A stretch of 64,000 nucleotides of DNA from Bimastos eiseni (Eukaryota > Annelida > Clitellata > Crassiclitellata > Lumbricidae): positions 7,888,523-7,952,522 of the forward strand of contig OY365809.1 of assembly GCA_959347315.1 (NCBI GenBank), given 5' to 3'. Of the stretch, positions 51,501 through 63,489 are shown piece by piece (positions within the stretch are counted from its first letter, which is position 1; each line of letters starts with the position of its first letter). The translations under genes and the position numbers were made by a program. Below the pieces are notes generated by a model that saw nothing but the letters and a program-made list of their open reading frames with translations, was not told the origin of the DNA and searched no databases.

Positions 51501-54500
51501 CCAGTAGCGGCAAGTCTGAGCAGCCCGAAGCAAATCGTTCGGTTCAAGGAAGGATAAGACGTAAAGAGCCAGCTAATGGAAAGTACAGTGAAAATTTAAA
51601 TGTAATTCACAACAAGAAATTAAGCAACCATTGTTAAAAACCTACAATCTATGATAAGCTGCCTAGTCTTCTAATAGTCTTTTAAAAATAAGATCTTCAT
51701 TTTAAATTTAAAACTGACAAACCATGCGGCATGATTACTAGGATAGCATGAACGAATGCTGGCAGTCATGCAAGGCGCCCACTAAATTATACATATGAAG
51801 ATTTCACTCTTTACACATGAGGAGGCTACTGCGAGAACAATACTTTTCACCATCCTTTCTTTCTTTAAACTTTGTGTTATGCTATTATAAAGTCTCTAAA
51901 AATCGCATCATTCAAATTTTTTGGCCATAAATCGTCCGACTGGATATTTTAATGTGATATGTAGTATTATTAATACAATAATATCCAAATGTACATCCTC
52001 TGAGATTGTACATGTACAATCTTTTGACTGCATGAAACCAATTCTGTACAACATAAAACAGGATCTCAGTGTTCATAAAAGTTAGTCAGCTCATGATTAC
52101 TGGCAAACAATGCTCAAGAAGCTAGAACCAAACACACAAGAAAGAGAAAGGGAGAGAGAAAGCTCTCAAATGCATAAATCATCATACTAATAAAAAACCT
52201 CTTGAGCATCGCAACACAATTAGAAACCAATCCTCATAAGTCACATAACTGACAATTAAGATAACTAAACAGCAGGAGTCCCATTCAACGCTATGCTATT
52301 CTAAGGTCAATTAGCCACAGATAATATGTTCAATTGATCACAAAAGGCAAGGCCTACTACAGGCCAGCAAATAATACGGTTTGCGGTAGCTGTTTACCTC
52401 TTTAGGTAGAAGGGAGATGAAGTCTCGCTGAAATTGAGGTTCGATCACTTGCATAACGTGCCTCACTTCTGTTGGATCACAAGTCTCCATCAGTTCATCC
52501 AAGGCCAGCAGCCGTTCAGCATGCGACCAGTTCTACATGCAAGAGACATTAAACAGTCTTTCAATTTACAAAACTCAAAGTACTATCAAGAAAGTATGTC
52601 ACATCCAAATAATGATAACGAATGAATCAAGAAAATATGGGTTTACAGGAGGAAATAAGACACATGTCTGTATGATGTATGACAGACACATGCATGACAC
52701 TTGTCATACACTCCTGACTTAATAAAAAAAAGAAGACAAGCAAGAACAGGAGTCGTCAGTTCATATGAATAATCAATACAATTAACATAAAAAGATCACT
52801 AACAGCAGTGTAAACAGCAAAGATCATAAATTAATTAATAGAGCTGGTTGCTCAATGATTCCTGTTTCTGGACATCTGCGAGAAATATTATCAGATTCTT
52901 GCATTGTATTTGTTGACATCCGAGACCACTAACATTCACGAATACGAATGATCAACAACATCCATTATTAGATCAATGACCAGTAGTTTACTGTGAATTG
53001 CTGTGACTACACTAGGATAAAAAGCACAAACATCATTCATGCAAATGAATAGCAGACATCATTCATGATTACAGAAACATCATGCAACTACATATCACAT
53101 ATATATCTACACATAGCGAGAATTCATTGCCAGAGAAACACAGACCATAAACAACCATTAAGTATAAGGTCTAGAAAAAATAATAAAATAGCATATCTAT
53201 CATTCTCAAAAGCACTAGTCATTTTTAATCTATGGTCTGAATTCACAGTAAACTCTATGAATATAAAATATATACAGAATACGGAATAACTGTATGAGCA
53301 TTCATCAACAAGACCAAGAACAGAGTCCATAGAAGAAGAGACTATGCCACATAAGACCCAACACTATGCATAAGTTCTGCTCATAGGAAGACATCAACAA
53401 TGCTATTACTCTTTCAAATACCTGGAAAGTTTTAAGCCATCCATCCAATAACAGAGGTGGATTTTTCTTAGAAGGTATTCTCTGTTTACGTGGCGACGTC
53501 GGCTGAATTTCACCGGAACAAACATTCGGTATTTCGCCATTAATGTCCTCACTGCAATCAAGCACAATGATCAATGAAAATTCTTACACAGAAGTGGTAT
53601 GTTTAACTTTGGAAGCTCTAGATTAGTCAACCATAACATCCCAAAGAGTCAGAGCAAGTCCAGTTTGAGTAATATAATCGAACCCAGAGACTTCTATCAT
53701 CATAATATTAATACACTGGAGAATTCCTCATCCTAAGACAGTTAAAATAAATCTGAAAATGTGTTTATTCTAATGTATGTGACATCATCAAAGACATTGA
53801 GAGTTCAGAAATCTCATTGTAAACAATGTTTTTGCATAGAAATCATTTTGTTGTTTAGAATTTTAACTCGTGTGGATTCTTAGACCTTGGTAGAGCCATG
53901 AAAATTGGGCATAAGAAAGTAGTGGCTTATTATAAATGTATAATGTATATGCAATACAACTGTAATTTGATAATGCCCTCCTTACAGAAAGTTCAGAAGT
54001 GCACCTTGAAGCCGGGCAACCATTACGAGCCATAGACCAACTGCAAGAGGTAGGTTTTCAGGTCTGAGCAAAAAACAGACTCACTGAGAGAGTTGCAAAC
54101 ATGAGGAGGTAGAAAGTTCCAGATGGAGGGACCGGCAAGGTGAATCACCGCTGGCCGAAGACAAGACCTGTACTAGGGACAATGTACTTTCCAGCAAAGG
54201 CTGATCTAAGAGAGGAACGGCCTTTAAAAGAGCTGCAAAGTGGGACCATGGAGGACAGATAAGAGGGCAGATGATCTGTGTGTGCTCTGTACAAGAGGAG
54301 TGCCAGCTTGTAGCATATATGCTTACAGACATAATAATGCAGTAGGCTAATTATTATAAATACAGCCAGAGTTCATTGTGGATATATTAATTCAAATAGG
54401 GTTGTATCTAAGTTATATATATAAAATTACCGAACTAAGTCCAACTGTCAAATATGGATTGCAAGGGGATAATCAACTTCATACAATACTTAAATGCTGG

Positions 54501-57500
54501 TCCACTATGCATAATTGCGGGGCCAACCAAAATGAAGTCCAGACACTGTTATATTACTCACAAGGAAATCAACACTGGCAGGACAGTTAGCACTTCAATA
54601 GGGCATAGCAAATATCCTTTCAGAAAAGAACCCATAAAAGGCATGCATCATTCTTTGTACATCCAGTCATGGCTCGTAAATCACTCAGGTTTGCTTACCA
54701 TGAAATGTAATAACTACATTTCGACAACCTAAACCCTTCAATCAGTGCCTATATTTAGCTTTCCTGCTCACAATTAAATTGCCCATGTAACCTTGGTCTG
54801 CATAGAAAATACATATTTTCCCAATGAGTAATCAACAGGACATACCCTGGAATTTAGTATTTCACACCAAGTTTGCTGAGCAGTGACCAAAAATGATAAC
54901 TACCTTGACATTATTGCATTTGTGCAACAGAAGTACTCCATTAATAATCACTGAGCTAGTAAAATAATTCTGTAAGCTCAATGTGGATTGCAGATAGAAC
55001 TTGTTAGCACAAAATACATAGTTTTATGACCAGTACTTCAAACAACAAACCATATCAATCAGCTGCCAAGCCCCACACAATTGACCACCATGCCCCACAT
55101 GATCTGACACCGCACCCTACAGAATTGGTGACCGTGTCCCACATGACACCTAACAGAAAGCAGACAACTGTAAAGATAAGAAGCCAGACTTACGGTAACT
55201 GGACCTCGTTATTCTCCTCAATGCACAGCTTTTTAGATACTCTGTCATCTTCGTTGGCCTCAGCTTTCCTCTTTGTCTGCTCAGAGAAATACAAACAGCC
55301 TTCATCACAGAGTGCTAATCATCTGAATAACAATTGGCAACTTATAAGCACCAACGACTAAGGCTAGAAGGATCAACCGATATCACACCAAAGGCGAGTA
55401 GTAATCAGTTCAATACCATGGAATTCAATCACCTGAATATGTCTACTGACCAAACATTTGAGATCATCTTTGACCAACCACTCAACAGTAACTAGGCCGG
55501 TCAATAAGTACCAATGCGCAAAGGCAGGTGCCCACTCCATGAAACGAGTAGAAGTGTCTGCAAGTGCTATGAGCCAGAAGGCAAAGGTCTTGGATACCAG
55601 TATGCCACTAATGCAGAGAATGCCTCTCATTTGCTCTGCTCTTAGTAGCACTATATAAATACCAAACTACAGCTGTTGTCAGGTTCGAGGCTCCATCTAG
55701 ACTGGCTTACTGATGAGGCAACAGATACATGTGTACCTGGTCCACATGGATAATCATACCATGGCTTTACCTCACACAACTTTGACATCTCACACCAAAA
55801 TTTAAGGAATACATGCAAAAATTAACATACACATCCTTTGTCCACATTTCTTAAATGTTGCCTAGAACATCTGACGATTCTGAAATGCTGTAAAATCCCA
55901 GACATACAGTAATACATAAACACCAAAAAAAATTCTCCTGAGTTGCAGCATCTGTGGACATGTAATGGATTAAGACAAGCAAATAGACAAAATAAAAAAT
56001 GCAGCTTTATGCATTTTTAAATCAGCAACAAAAAAGTCTCCAGATTAGTACACACATACTAACAGATCATGCTAACATGTCATGCTAAGAAAAAGAAATG
56101 GAAGCAGTTTTAATGAAGTATTACAAACTCCTGTTTACCAGCAAGATGACCCAATTCATTATCATGACTTCTATAGAGCCTTAATGCTAATGAACAAGGT
56201 ATCAATCGACGATCACTTCAAGTTAAATCATAGCAGAAAGGATTGCATCTGTTGGTAAACTGTAGTTGACAGTCTGTGACAGGCAACTATATAAATTAGA
56301 TGATTATTAAGGTAGGTTCACATTCTACATGATTGTAACATTAAGTTATTGTCATTTAATTAAGACTACGTGACCTTCCAAGTAAAGATGAGGCCATCCA
56401 ATGAGCTCAAATAATGAATGCAATTAAAATAGTAAATCAGACAGCACAAAAGATGGACCTCTTTAATCTGAAGATCATAGAGACACACAGAGCCAAAGTA
56501 AATTAGATTATCCAGTTACTTGGAAATCAATGAACAACCAGTAACACCCAAACACCAGAATTAAGCCAGACAAGGATCTGCTTAATGACAGTAAACCACA
56601 GACCCTGATAATCAGATGACTGCCAGATAAGGATGTATCTAATGAAGGCAACACACAGAAGCCCACAACAATTTAAGGCAAAAATAACATTTCATAGGTA
56701 GGCCAAGAGTACAGTACAGTGGATGCTTGGACTGCCTTAAGGAGCTATGTAATTTTAACTGACATATGCACAGAAAGAAGTTTGTATGTACTGTATAAAA
56801 TTGACTAAATGTACTGGTATCAAATAACAGAGATGGAGCCTACATACTATAATACCTTCAGTGACCATTCAGATAAAATAAATCTTATTTCCAGGTGTCT
56901 AGGCATCAATAATCACTTTGCAAGTGTCAAAGTCTCACAGTTACAGATGTGACCGACCATTTAACGGTTTTACAACTTAAACGAGTGTCAAGCAAGCTAT
57001 AGAAACAGCATGTATGACAGACATTAAATGGAAACGCTATGACAGTCTTCACAGTCCACAGTAACAGACATTACAAAACTTGCAACAACAGACCACTGAA
57101 CAGCCAATCATTTGCTGTCCATGGGTTAGGGTACAGGTTAGGGTGGCAATTAAGCAGGACTGATATACACATAGCGATGCATAATGGGCCTGTAGTAAGC
57201 TATGCATAAAACATCACAACTGAAGTATGCACATAATCGATATGCAGATTTCATACAGAGTCCCGGAGTAACCTATCATTGAAGTACCCTACATTAAAAT
57301 GGCACCAGTCAGCTTCTCTGCACCAGGGTGTCCTCAATTCAGACAGTAATTGTGTAGGAAACTCGGCCAAGTCCTTCACTCACAAAATAATTGCTCTGTA
57401 CCTGAGAGTCAGACGGAACTGGCCTTGCACAAGTAATCAAGCCATAATAATCATAAAAAGTAACAACCTAGTTATCAGTGGACGTCATTACATTGTCTAT

Positions 57501-59851
57501 AATGCATTTGTCATTATATGCTTTAACCAAACTTTGGGTCTTCACCCAAAACAGCAAGTCCCAGCAAAAGCATCATTCATATCTTCTACATTGGGGTGAA
57601 GTGGTCTACAAACCCAGGGTCTGTTAAGATCGTCGTTCCCAGGGCATAATCAACATAACACAATGAAACAATCTTCATTCCCAATAGACAATCTTGCTTC
57701 ATACCATTCAGTACTACTAAGATTCATCAAACTGCATATAGATGCTTGTACACTAAGCCTATGCAGGAGGGTCCAAAGCCTTGCCATGCATAATTCTCAC
57801 AAGAAGCATTTCAATATTTTTTGACAGAATGTGTAGCAATTTTGACAAGTTTTCAAAATTCAAGTAAGCACTTAGCAAGCATTAATAAAAAAAAAATACA
57901 GATAAAATATAAACTTATTATTTGAAACTGTGGCAATTTAAGTCTTAGAAACACATAAAGCTGGCAGTGAACTCTTACCAAAGGTTTTTCGATGCCATCA
58001 CAGATGACTGGAGCCCTGCATTGCAATGATATTCCAGAGTCATCATGCACTGAGTTGCTAATCTGTTGTGAATTGCTACCATGTGCCGACTCTTGAGAGG
58101 TCACCGGGTCACGACCTTCTCCGCTCTCGCATACAACCAACCTGGAACATTGATCGGCAAGAGCACCACAGTTCTGCACAGCTCGATTCGTAAATCCCCT
58201 TCCTTCAAAATTTTGAGCATTTGGAAAGATGTCCTGACTCTTCGAACAGCTAGGCGTGTTCCGTGAAGCGTGTGCCGTCGACGTACTGCTGCCGAACGCA
58301 TTCTCGGACGTTGAGCTATCTGTATTGACTGACCCCATGCTATTGTCCTCCATTCTGCTCGTACACGGCACGGCCTCTGCCACCTCGATAGACAAGTTTT
58401 TAACGGCACAGATCTGCCTTCCCGGCGCAATTTCCGACGGTTCGGACGCGACACTGGCGGCATTTCGCAGTCGTATTGAACGACGTTTTGACTTGGCAGT
58501 TATCCTTTTCTGCCATGTCAAATTTCGCTTTTCGAATCCATTCGACTTACTGTTGCTACGTGTACAGTATCGCCTAGGCAACGGTTCAGATGGAGAGAGG
58601 CGACACGTGTCGGCCGATGGGTCTGTCTGCTCTTGTTGAACTGAAAGCTGAGCGCTAGCCACACTCCTTGTGATCCTACAAACAAGTCATACCACATTAT
58701 TCAACAGAAGCATTACTATGCAGTTCTGCAATTAATAATTATAATATACCAATTATAAGCAGGTCTACTCAGTACCCATATATACCATTAACGCTCCATA
58801 GAATGAAAATCATGTCTGAAGAGCCCGAAATAATGTCGTGCTACAATAATTTACGGGAATATTGTTCAGTGGTACAATGCAAAAGAAACTGTGATGAGTA
58901 GCTACACATTTTGATGATATCATTCCTCAACACAGTCTGCATAAGCAACTATTATTTTAGTATACAGTACAACCCAATCATAGGAGCTCTAAGTGCAAAG
59001 AACATCCTCTTCACTCTTTAGACCATAATGACCTTCTAGTACCTCGGTCTCACTTGTACATGCTTAGAACCGAGTTCTTAACCACAATAATTGTTCAATA
59101 TCTTAACACAAAAGTTGATATGCTGCATTAATTGGTGATTTACCTTTGTGCTTGTCTCATAACCTTTGATTGGCTCAACACTTTGAGCCTGCAGCATTTA
59201 AGGACTGGACGAAGCTGGTTCATTATACATTCACCAATGCCCGTCACCTTCTGCAAATCCCAAATCCCAGAAAAATTACCGAGTTTCTGAAATAAAGAAA
59301 CACATACGTAGCTTTTAGTTTCACAACAACAAATGTCACATTCATAAATCATTTCTCTGCATGTGGGGCTATATCAACTGTAATCAATATACATTTATAT
59401 ATTATGCAAATTAATGAATTTGTCTCAAAAATGGCAGGTGGCTGATTACCACTTCATTTAACAATGTTTAGCAACTTGAAGTAATGTGGCCTGACCTAAT
59501 GCGTTATAAAGTGCAAAACAACCATTAAAAGCAAACAACATTTATAGACTAGCGGCAGTCAGAAATGTTTATTGGGGCTGTCCATAGTAGCACTGCAACC
59601 AATATTTCAACTTATTATATGAACTTCCCTAAGTATATTTTGTATGCCACAACCGGATTAGAGCCTGTGTCACACGAGTGAAAATCCCAAGCAACACAGC
59701 TGTGCAGCTCATACTAGCAGTCACATATAACTGGTAGAAGTCTTACTCGTCTATAGTTCACTATGGCCTCAGCCTTAGTTCGACCAATGCCAATCAACTG
59801 CTCAAATTGGTCGACTGTAGCCTTGTTGATGTCCAGCTTTCTACTGGCCAT
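45545..59851 (-). CDS. FBXW7: FBXW7-type F-box/WD40 ubiquitin-ligase receptor with N-terminal helix-hairpin-helix domain
   Basis: This is the substrate receptor of an SCF ubiquitin ligase. WD40 repeats bind phosphodegrons and the F-box binds SKP1. Coding exons in transcript order are 59747-59851, 59144-59286, 57979-58675, 55194-55276, 53422-53551, 52398-52532, 51315-51572, 49966-50079, 49327-49508, 47065-47290, 46201-46411 and 45545-45846. They total 2586 nt, or 861 residues, in phase at every junction. Residues 5-66 form a ComEA-like double helix-hairpin-helix. Residues 117-153 are very basic (nuclear-signal-like). KRKAEA...KKLC at about 317-332 parallels the vertebrate nuclear-signal block. 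The dimerisation domain (WLKTFQNW, LLALDEL) is at about 378-415 and the F-box ([16 protein letters not shown]) at about 427-470. Eight WD repeats span 518-845. Phosphodegron arginines equivalent to human R465, R479 and R505 are R608, R622 and R648. The C-terminus runs 14 residues past the usual DFDV end. Fusion of the first two exons to the rest is inferred from splice phase. Confidence 0.92.
47341..47520. repeat. Minisatellite: nine 20-bp units in an FBXW7 intron
   Basis: CAGTTTGTATATACTGTACA is repeated nine times without interruption; only the last unit differs (TGCACA for TGTACA). It begins about 50 bases upstream, on the gene strand, of the acceptor of exon 47065-47290, in the polypyrimidine/branch-point neighbourhood. 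The long open frames on both strands here are artefacts of the repeat. Confidence 0.97.
47551..47645. repeat. Dispersed repeat, copy 2 (see 14228-14335)
   Basis: Collinear matches to 14228-14335 include TTGCAGTTTAACGACACTAT, GTGATAA and GCATCGCCCTCCTCCTTTAT. It directly follows the minisatellite in the same intron. Confidence 0.6.
48390..49246. mobile_element. T-rich repeat region, possible decayed hAT-like element
   Basis: Flanking blocks at 48390-48550 and 49090-49246 are built from variants of TTTTAGTTTTTATTTAGTTT and TAGTTCTAGTT, around a central ordinary-composition segment. The right end, read inward on the minus strand, is CAGTGTTAATTTCGTTCACG, which looks like a hAT terminus. No matching left terminus or 8-bp duplication was found, so the left end may be lost. 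It lies in the FBXW7 intron 47291-49326. Confidence 0.4.
50026..50603. repeat. FBXW7: Tandem 288-bp duplication including part of an FBXW7 exon
   Basis: 50026-50313 and 50316-50603 are the same sequence with a single substitution noticed (CGAAACTTTT versus CGAAACCTTT), separated by two bases. The first copy contains the 5' 54 bases of the functional exon (49966-50079) and its acceptor. The second copy repeats that acceptor and the exon start upstream on the gene strand. If the upstream acceptor were used, the frame would run on past FNGT into intron sequence and stop 17 codons later (after NGCPE). Confidence 0.95.
51690..51800. repeat. SINE-tail repeat, copy 2
   Basis: AAACTGACAAACCATGCGGC, ATGATTAC and AGCATGAACGAATG...GGCAG match the body of the SINE at 63.49-63.68 kb (AAACTGACAAC..CGCAGTATGATTAC, AGTATGAACGAATG). 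Same orientation. It lies in an FBXW7 intron. Confidence 0.55.
53945..54250 (-). mobile_element. LINE 3'-end relic, copy D
   Basis: The minus strand reads [20 protein letters not shown], then [20 protein letters not shown] and [10 protein letters not shown] after frame changes, matching the common C-terminal layout of CR1-like LINEs. The 3' flank is shared with copy E at 44370-44650. It lies in the FBXW7 intron 53552-55193. Confidence 0.6.
55277..57978. other. Large FBXW7 intron, nothing recognised
   Basis: No exon, RNA gene or clear repeat seen. Note two TTAGGGT words at 57126-57143, too few to call telomeric. A GCACTATATAAATACC word near 55645 followed by GGTTCGAGGC near 55682 may be a SINE fragment. 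Confidence 0.4.
59144..59851 (-). other. Two exons encoding a ComEA-like helix-hairpin-helix domain at the FBXW7 N-terminus
   Basis: Exon 59747-59851 gives [20 protein letters not shown], then [15 protein letters not shown]. Exon 59144-59286 continues [20 protein letters not shown] and NQLRPVL. Order and spacing match the ComEA/EEPD1 type of HhH domain: D/NINKAT..., GIG hairpin, I..YR...G.F....DL..V.GIG hairpin, ...L.P. This fold normally binds the DNA backbone without sequence preference. The second exon ends in phase 2 (CAA AG/GTAAAT), and 57979-58675 begins with the single base G needed to complete arginine. An AG acceptor lies two bases before the ATG context, so a noncoding exon precedes it. 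Confidence 0.8.
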
Positions 59852-60076
59852 TTCTGCAAACAAACAAATGAGTGTGTTTATAAAAGGTCGTGAAGTTCTC
59901 AAAGTTATTGGCAATATGTATTCTTGGCTAACAGGCAGTAATAGAGAATACTCCACCCAGAATGAAACCTTTCCTGAATCAGTCCACAAATTTCCTGAGC
60001 TAGTTGTTATTATTCTTAACGTATCTGCAGTGCCAGAGAAACTAGTAGTTTTCATGCCAAATAATCAACCCCAAAG

Positions 60077-60370
60077 TAAGGCTGTCAACGGGTACCCGAC
60101 CAAAGCTGACTACCCGGATAATGAAATAGGTTTTCGGGTACCCGAAGTTCCGTAAAAATGCACGATTTTACCTGAACATATGCAAGAAATATCCCGTTGG
60201 TCATATTTTGGCTGACTGCCCGGGCAATGAAATCGATTCTTGGGTGCCCGACATTCCGCGAAAATGCGCAGTTTTCTACATTTCCTAACAAAATATCCGT
60301 GTGGTCGGGTACCCGACCAAGTGGATCGATGGATACCCGGGTCGTCGTACCACAATTTTTGACAGCCTTA
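60077..60370. mobile_element. 294-bp MITE with TAAGGCTGTCAA terminal repeats
   Basis: The termini are perfect inverted 12-mers (TAAGGCTGTCAA...TTGACAGCCTTA). Flanking octamers CCCCAAAG and CCCAGAAG agree at 6 of 8 positions, consistent with an aged hAT-type 8-bp duplication. Inside are two diverged direct repeats of about 100 bp, starting GCTGACTACCCGG (about 60105) and GCTGACTGCCCGG (about 60209), each with a GGGTACCCG or GGGTGCCCG palindrome. No coding potential. Confidence 0.7.
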
Positions 60371-61068
60371 CCCAGAAGTCAATGTTCAGATCTAAAGCAG
60401 CACCGCCGATTAATTGTTTTACTCATAACAGGGTCGATTATCAGAGTAATAGGCGGTATTGGTTATAATAATTGGCGCCAAAATTAAAAGCTATATTTTA
60501 TAATATTATCTTCAGTCTTTAAGAGCAAAATGACGACTGCAACATCATTTTCTTAAGCTAACACATTTCTCCATACATTGCGTGCAAAGATACATTGTAT
60601 CAAACAAAAACGGACTAACAAATATTTCTAGATCATTGGCAGCCCGTTATCTGAATTTGCCAGACGTTTCTTTGACTTGAGATTGCACGAACTGTCATAA
60701 ATTTGTAATTTGCCAGAATCCATTTACTTGTGAGCCAATTGATTTGCAATTAGAAATGATAGACTTTATTATGTGCATATAAGTAAGCCTTATATTTAAA
60801 AGCTAAGTCTGAAAAGGTTTTGCGACTTGGCACTCGCATGGTATCCCTGCGACCCAGAAGCTCTCTCCGTGTCACTAAATTGGCCCTCGATATCCAAAAC
60901 TTTGGTGACCCCCGATCTAGTCGTTCTAGTGACCTAATATTTCACATTATATCGGGATCATATGGAAAAAAATGACCAATATATAATGGATGTAGCCATG
61001 CCCACCATTGTTGTGCACCGCGCATTTATAAGCATAAATTTAGAAAAGTTTTTAAACGATCATTAATA
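60371..61068. other. FBXW7 upstream region, nothing recognised
   Basis: AT-rich; probably part of the first FBXW7 intron or its promoter region. No exon could be placed. Confidence 0.4.
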
Positions 61069-61572
61069 ATGTTGAAATACTCAAGTTTTATCTTGACTTA
61101 CTTTAAAGTTAATGCAGTTGATGATTGTAAAGCAACCTGCACAATTTGTAGCAAGCATATCCAGAGGCGGAAAGGAATCAAAAAAACTATTCAACATCGA
61201 ATCTCGTCCAGCATTTGCATTGCAATGGAGCATGGCTTGCTTGAGACAGACAAAAGTGAAAAAGAGGCCACAAAGTCAAGGTATAATTATTTATTATATT
61301 CTGCAGTGCATAATTGGCATATTTCAAATTTTAAAAGTAAACCAATAACCATTATTATGGCTGGCACAGAAAGCAAAATATGTGCTTCACTGCCTTATCA
61401 CAACAGTAGTTCTAAGTAGGTCATTGTAGGTCTAAGTTTTGGAACCAGACATCTTCTTAATACAGAATAAAATAATCTGTCTCATAATTGGTATCGGTTA
61501 TTTTAATCGGTATAAGCAATTTCAATAAACGGCTACACGGCATCGGCATAAAGTGAAATTAGTACAGCTCTA
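61069..61572 (+). pseudogene. Relic of a hAT-like transposase region (BED-type zinc finger) and terminus
   Basis: Across frame changes the plus strand gives CTICSKHI, RGGKESKKLFN and TSNLVQHLHC, in the order of a BED zinc finger (C..C...I.RG......TSNL..HL). Frameshifts separate all three blocks. At the right, 61490-61572 read inward on the minus strand begins AGAGCTGTACTAATTTCAC and continues with repeated CCGAT words, typical of a hAT-like terminus. Most of a transposase is missing. Confidence 0.45.
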
Positions 61573-61821
61573 TTCAGATCCTGTCATTAACCATAAGTAT
61601 AAAATACAAGATGAATGGGCCAAATGAACCCGGATACTACAAAATCAACAAGACAGATCAACGAGACTGCAAGAATTGCAGAGGCAAAATTGTGCAAACC
61701 TCGACATCGATCACATGTGGAAAGTTTCATTGATGAACACCAGAACGCATTAAATTGTCACCTTCTAAATTCTTTGGACTGAAATAACCACTCCATTCAT
61801 CAAATATCATAAAGCGTGGAG

Positions 61822-62146
61822 CTTCTGCTGCCGAAAGTTCGGCACTGAACTCACGAAAAAAAATACTTCTGCAGCCGAAAGTTCTCAGAAAATGTCTAAA
61901 AACGACACAAACCCTAAAACTGACCCTAAACAACGCCTAACCTGACACTAACCGACCCTCATATTGTGTAACCTGACCCTAACCAACCCTCACAACGCAT
62001 ATTAAACATTTTAGAGTGTTTTTGACAGTGAGCATGCGCCAAAGGTTGCACATGTGCAGAGATCTTTTTCCGCTAAATTTTATATGGGTTCGACCGTATA
62101 AGTAAAATTTTCATGTTTATAACGGCGGAACTTTCAGCCGCAGAAG
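61822..62146. mobile_element. Inverted-repeat DNA element
   Basis: The left terminus CTTCTGCAGCCGAAAGTTC (61866-61884; a second copy with one change at 61822-61840) pairs with GAACTTTCAGCCGCAGAAG (62128-62146), 17 of 19 matching. The internal segment CGCCAAAGGTTGCACATGTG recurs at about 23545-23570, and the right end recurs at 23640-23662, so this is a family. Between the ends lie degenerate CCCTAA words (61912-61985). Confidence 0.6.
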
Positions 62147-63131
62147 GTTTATCCTATCATAAAAGTGACCAGAAGGATGTAGTATAACATTTTGTCCTTG
62201 AGCGTTTTTGAAAGAACCGCAAAGACTTTAACGATTCTGAAATAGGATACTTACTATTATTGTAATTAGACACTCGTAAATGTCTTCTAGCACTGTGCAA
62301 ATTATTAAATTTCACTCCTTATTTATTTACTAAATTCTAACATTACTATTACAAGCATTCAGTGCTCTACTTTCTCATAATGAAAGGGTAGCCATCGTGA
62401 TTATAAATATGGTTACGGCAAGTGAACGTTTCCATGAAATAGCCTTGTTCAACTGATTTCCACAGAACTGTAACAAAAACAGTCCAGGCTTGGGCAATAA
62501 TGGAGTATATGGGCAAAAATTGGCAACTAATAATCACTACAGATTAACACCAGAACAGTTCCATAACAGTGGTTCAGTTTCAATGTTTTCAAAGTTTCAG
62601 TGGCTTATATGATCAACATTACATGGAATAAAACACATATCATAATGAGAGTTCTATGTCTATATCTGCAGGAATTTATCTTGTAGCACGTGTGTAAAAA
62701 TGGTTTAGGCACAGTTACGTATTTTTTCTCACACTGAATGACCATAGCAACACCGGTATCAAGAGTTGCTAAGTAACATACGATTTGTCTGAAGCGAGTG
62801 TTCGATCCTAATACAAGGAAAATCATTCTGCTTCCAAAAACGAATAGACAGTTGTTGTCATTACCATTAACAGACAAAAACAAATCGCGATTAGACTTGA
62901 CCACAATGTCTAGTACGCTAATCATTTACGCATAATGAGATATGAGTATGTGTCATTGCGCAAAACTAAACTTGCCGTAGAACTGAAAAAGTTGACGTCT
63001 TGAGGCAAATAGCTTCCGCCTACGCAGAATCCACCAAAACACAATGCAAGTAAATACGTTTTTGTTCACAAATATTTATTATATATTAAAACAACCGAAC
63101 AACAGCCAACACACCAGCATATTTCCGGTAA

Positions 63132-63143
63132 TGACGTCACGTG
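63132..63143. promoter_or_regulatory. CRE / E-box composite site
   Basis: TGACGTCACGTG contains a full palindromic CRE (TGACGTCA) overlapping an E-box (CACGTG). Together with the locally higher G+C content at 63.1-63.35 kb it suggests a promoter, either for FBXW7 (minus strand, start at 59.85 kb with an upstream noncoding exon) or for a gene to the right. Motif evidence only. Confidence 0.35.
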
Positions 63144-63283
63144 TCTCTCGTCTTTGGATCATAGAAATCACATATTCAGCAAACGCAGTCTATGGTGGAA
63201 AATTTAAACTATTCCGGCTCTGTTACGTCGCCATATTTGGCTTGTTTGTCGTAGCGACAAGTACACGACGATCTCGCGATTTA

Positions 63284-63304
63284 TTAGGGCTCAATAAGCC
63301 CTAA
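63284..63304. other. Perfect 8-bp stem-loop
   Basis: TTAGGGCT-CAATA-AGCCCTAA. A second hairpin, TTGTCG-TAG-CGACAA, lies about 40 bases to the left. Function unknown; possibly cruciform or promoter-associated structure. Confidence 0.4.
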
Positions 63305-63489
63305 GCTTCATGCAATTTTCAGTTCATCTACCGCAATTGGCGTCCTCTAAGTTTCTTACTGTATTGTAAGAGGCAGAGCTCATCAAACGTCTGCAAGAGG
63401 TAGCCAGCGAGAAGTATGGGTTTAGTTACTTCTCCACACCAGTCTATCAATCAACCAAACAATCAAGCATTCAATCCAGCATTCGAACA

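Noticed and set aside
60085..60487. Open frames across 60.1-60.5 kb on both strands
   Set aside because: They coincide with the MITE and its internal repeats and resemble no protein.
61912..61985. Interstitial telomeric repeat (CCCTAA-like words)
   Set aside because: Too degenerate and irregular, and lies within an inverted-repeat element.
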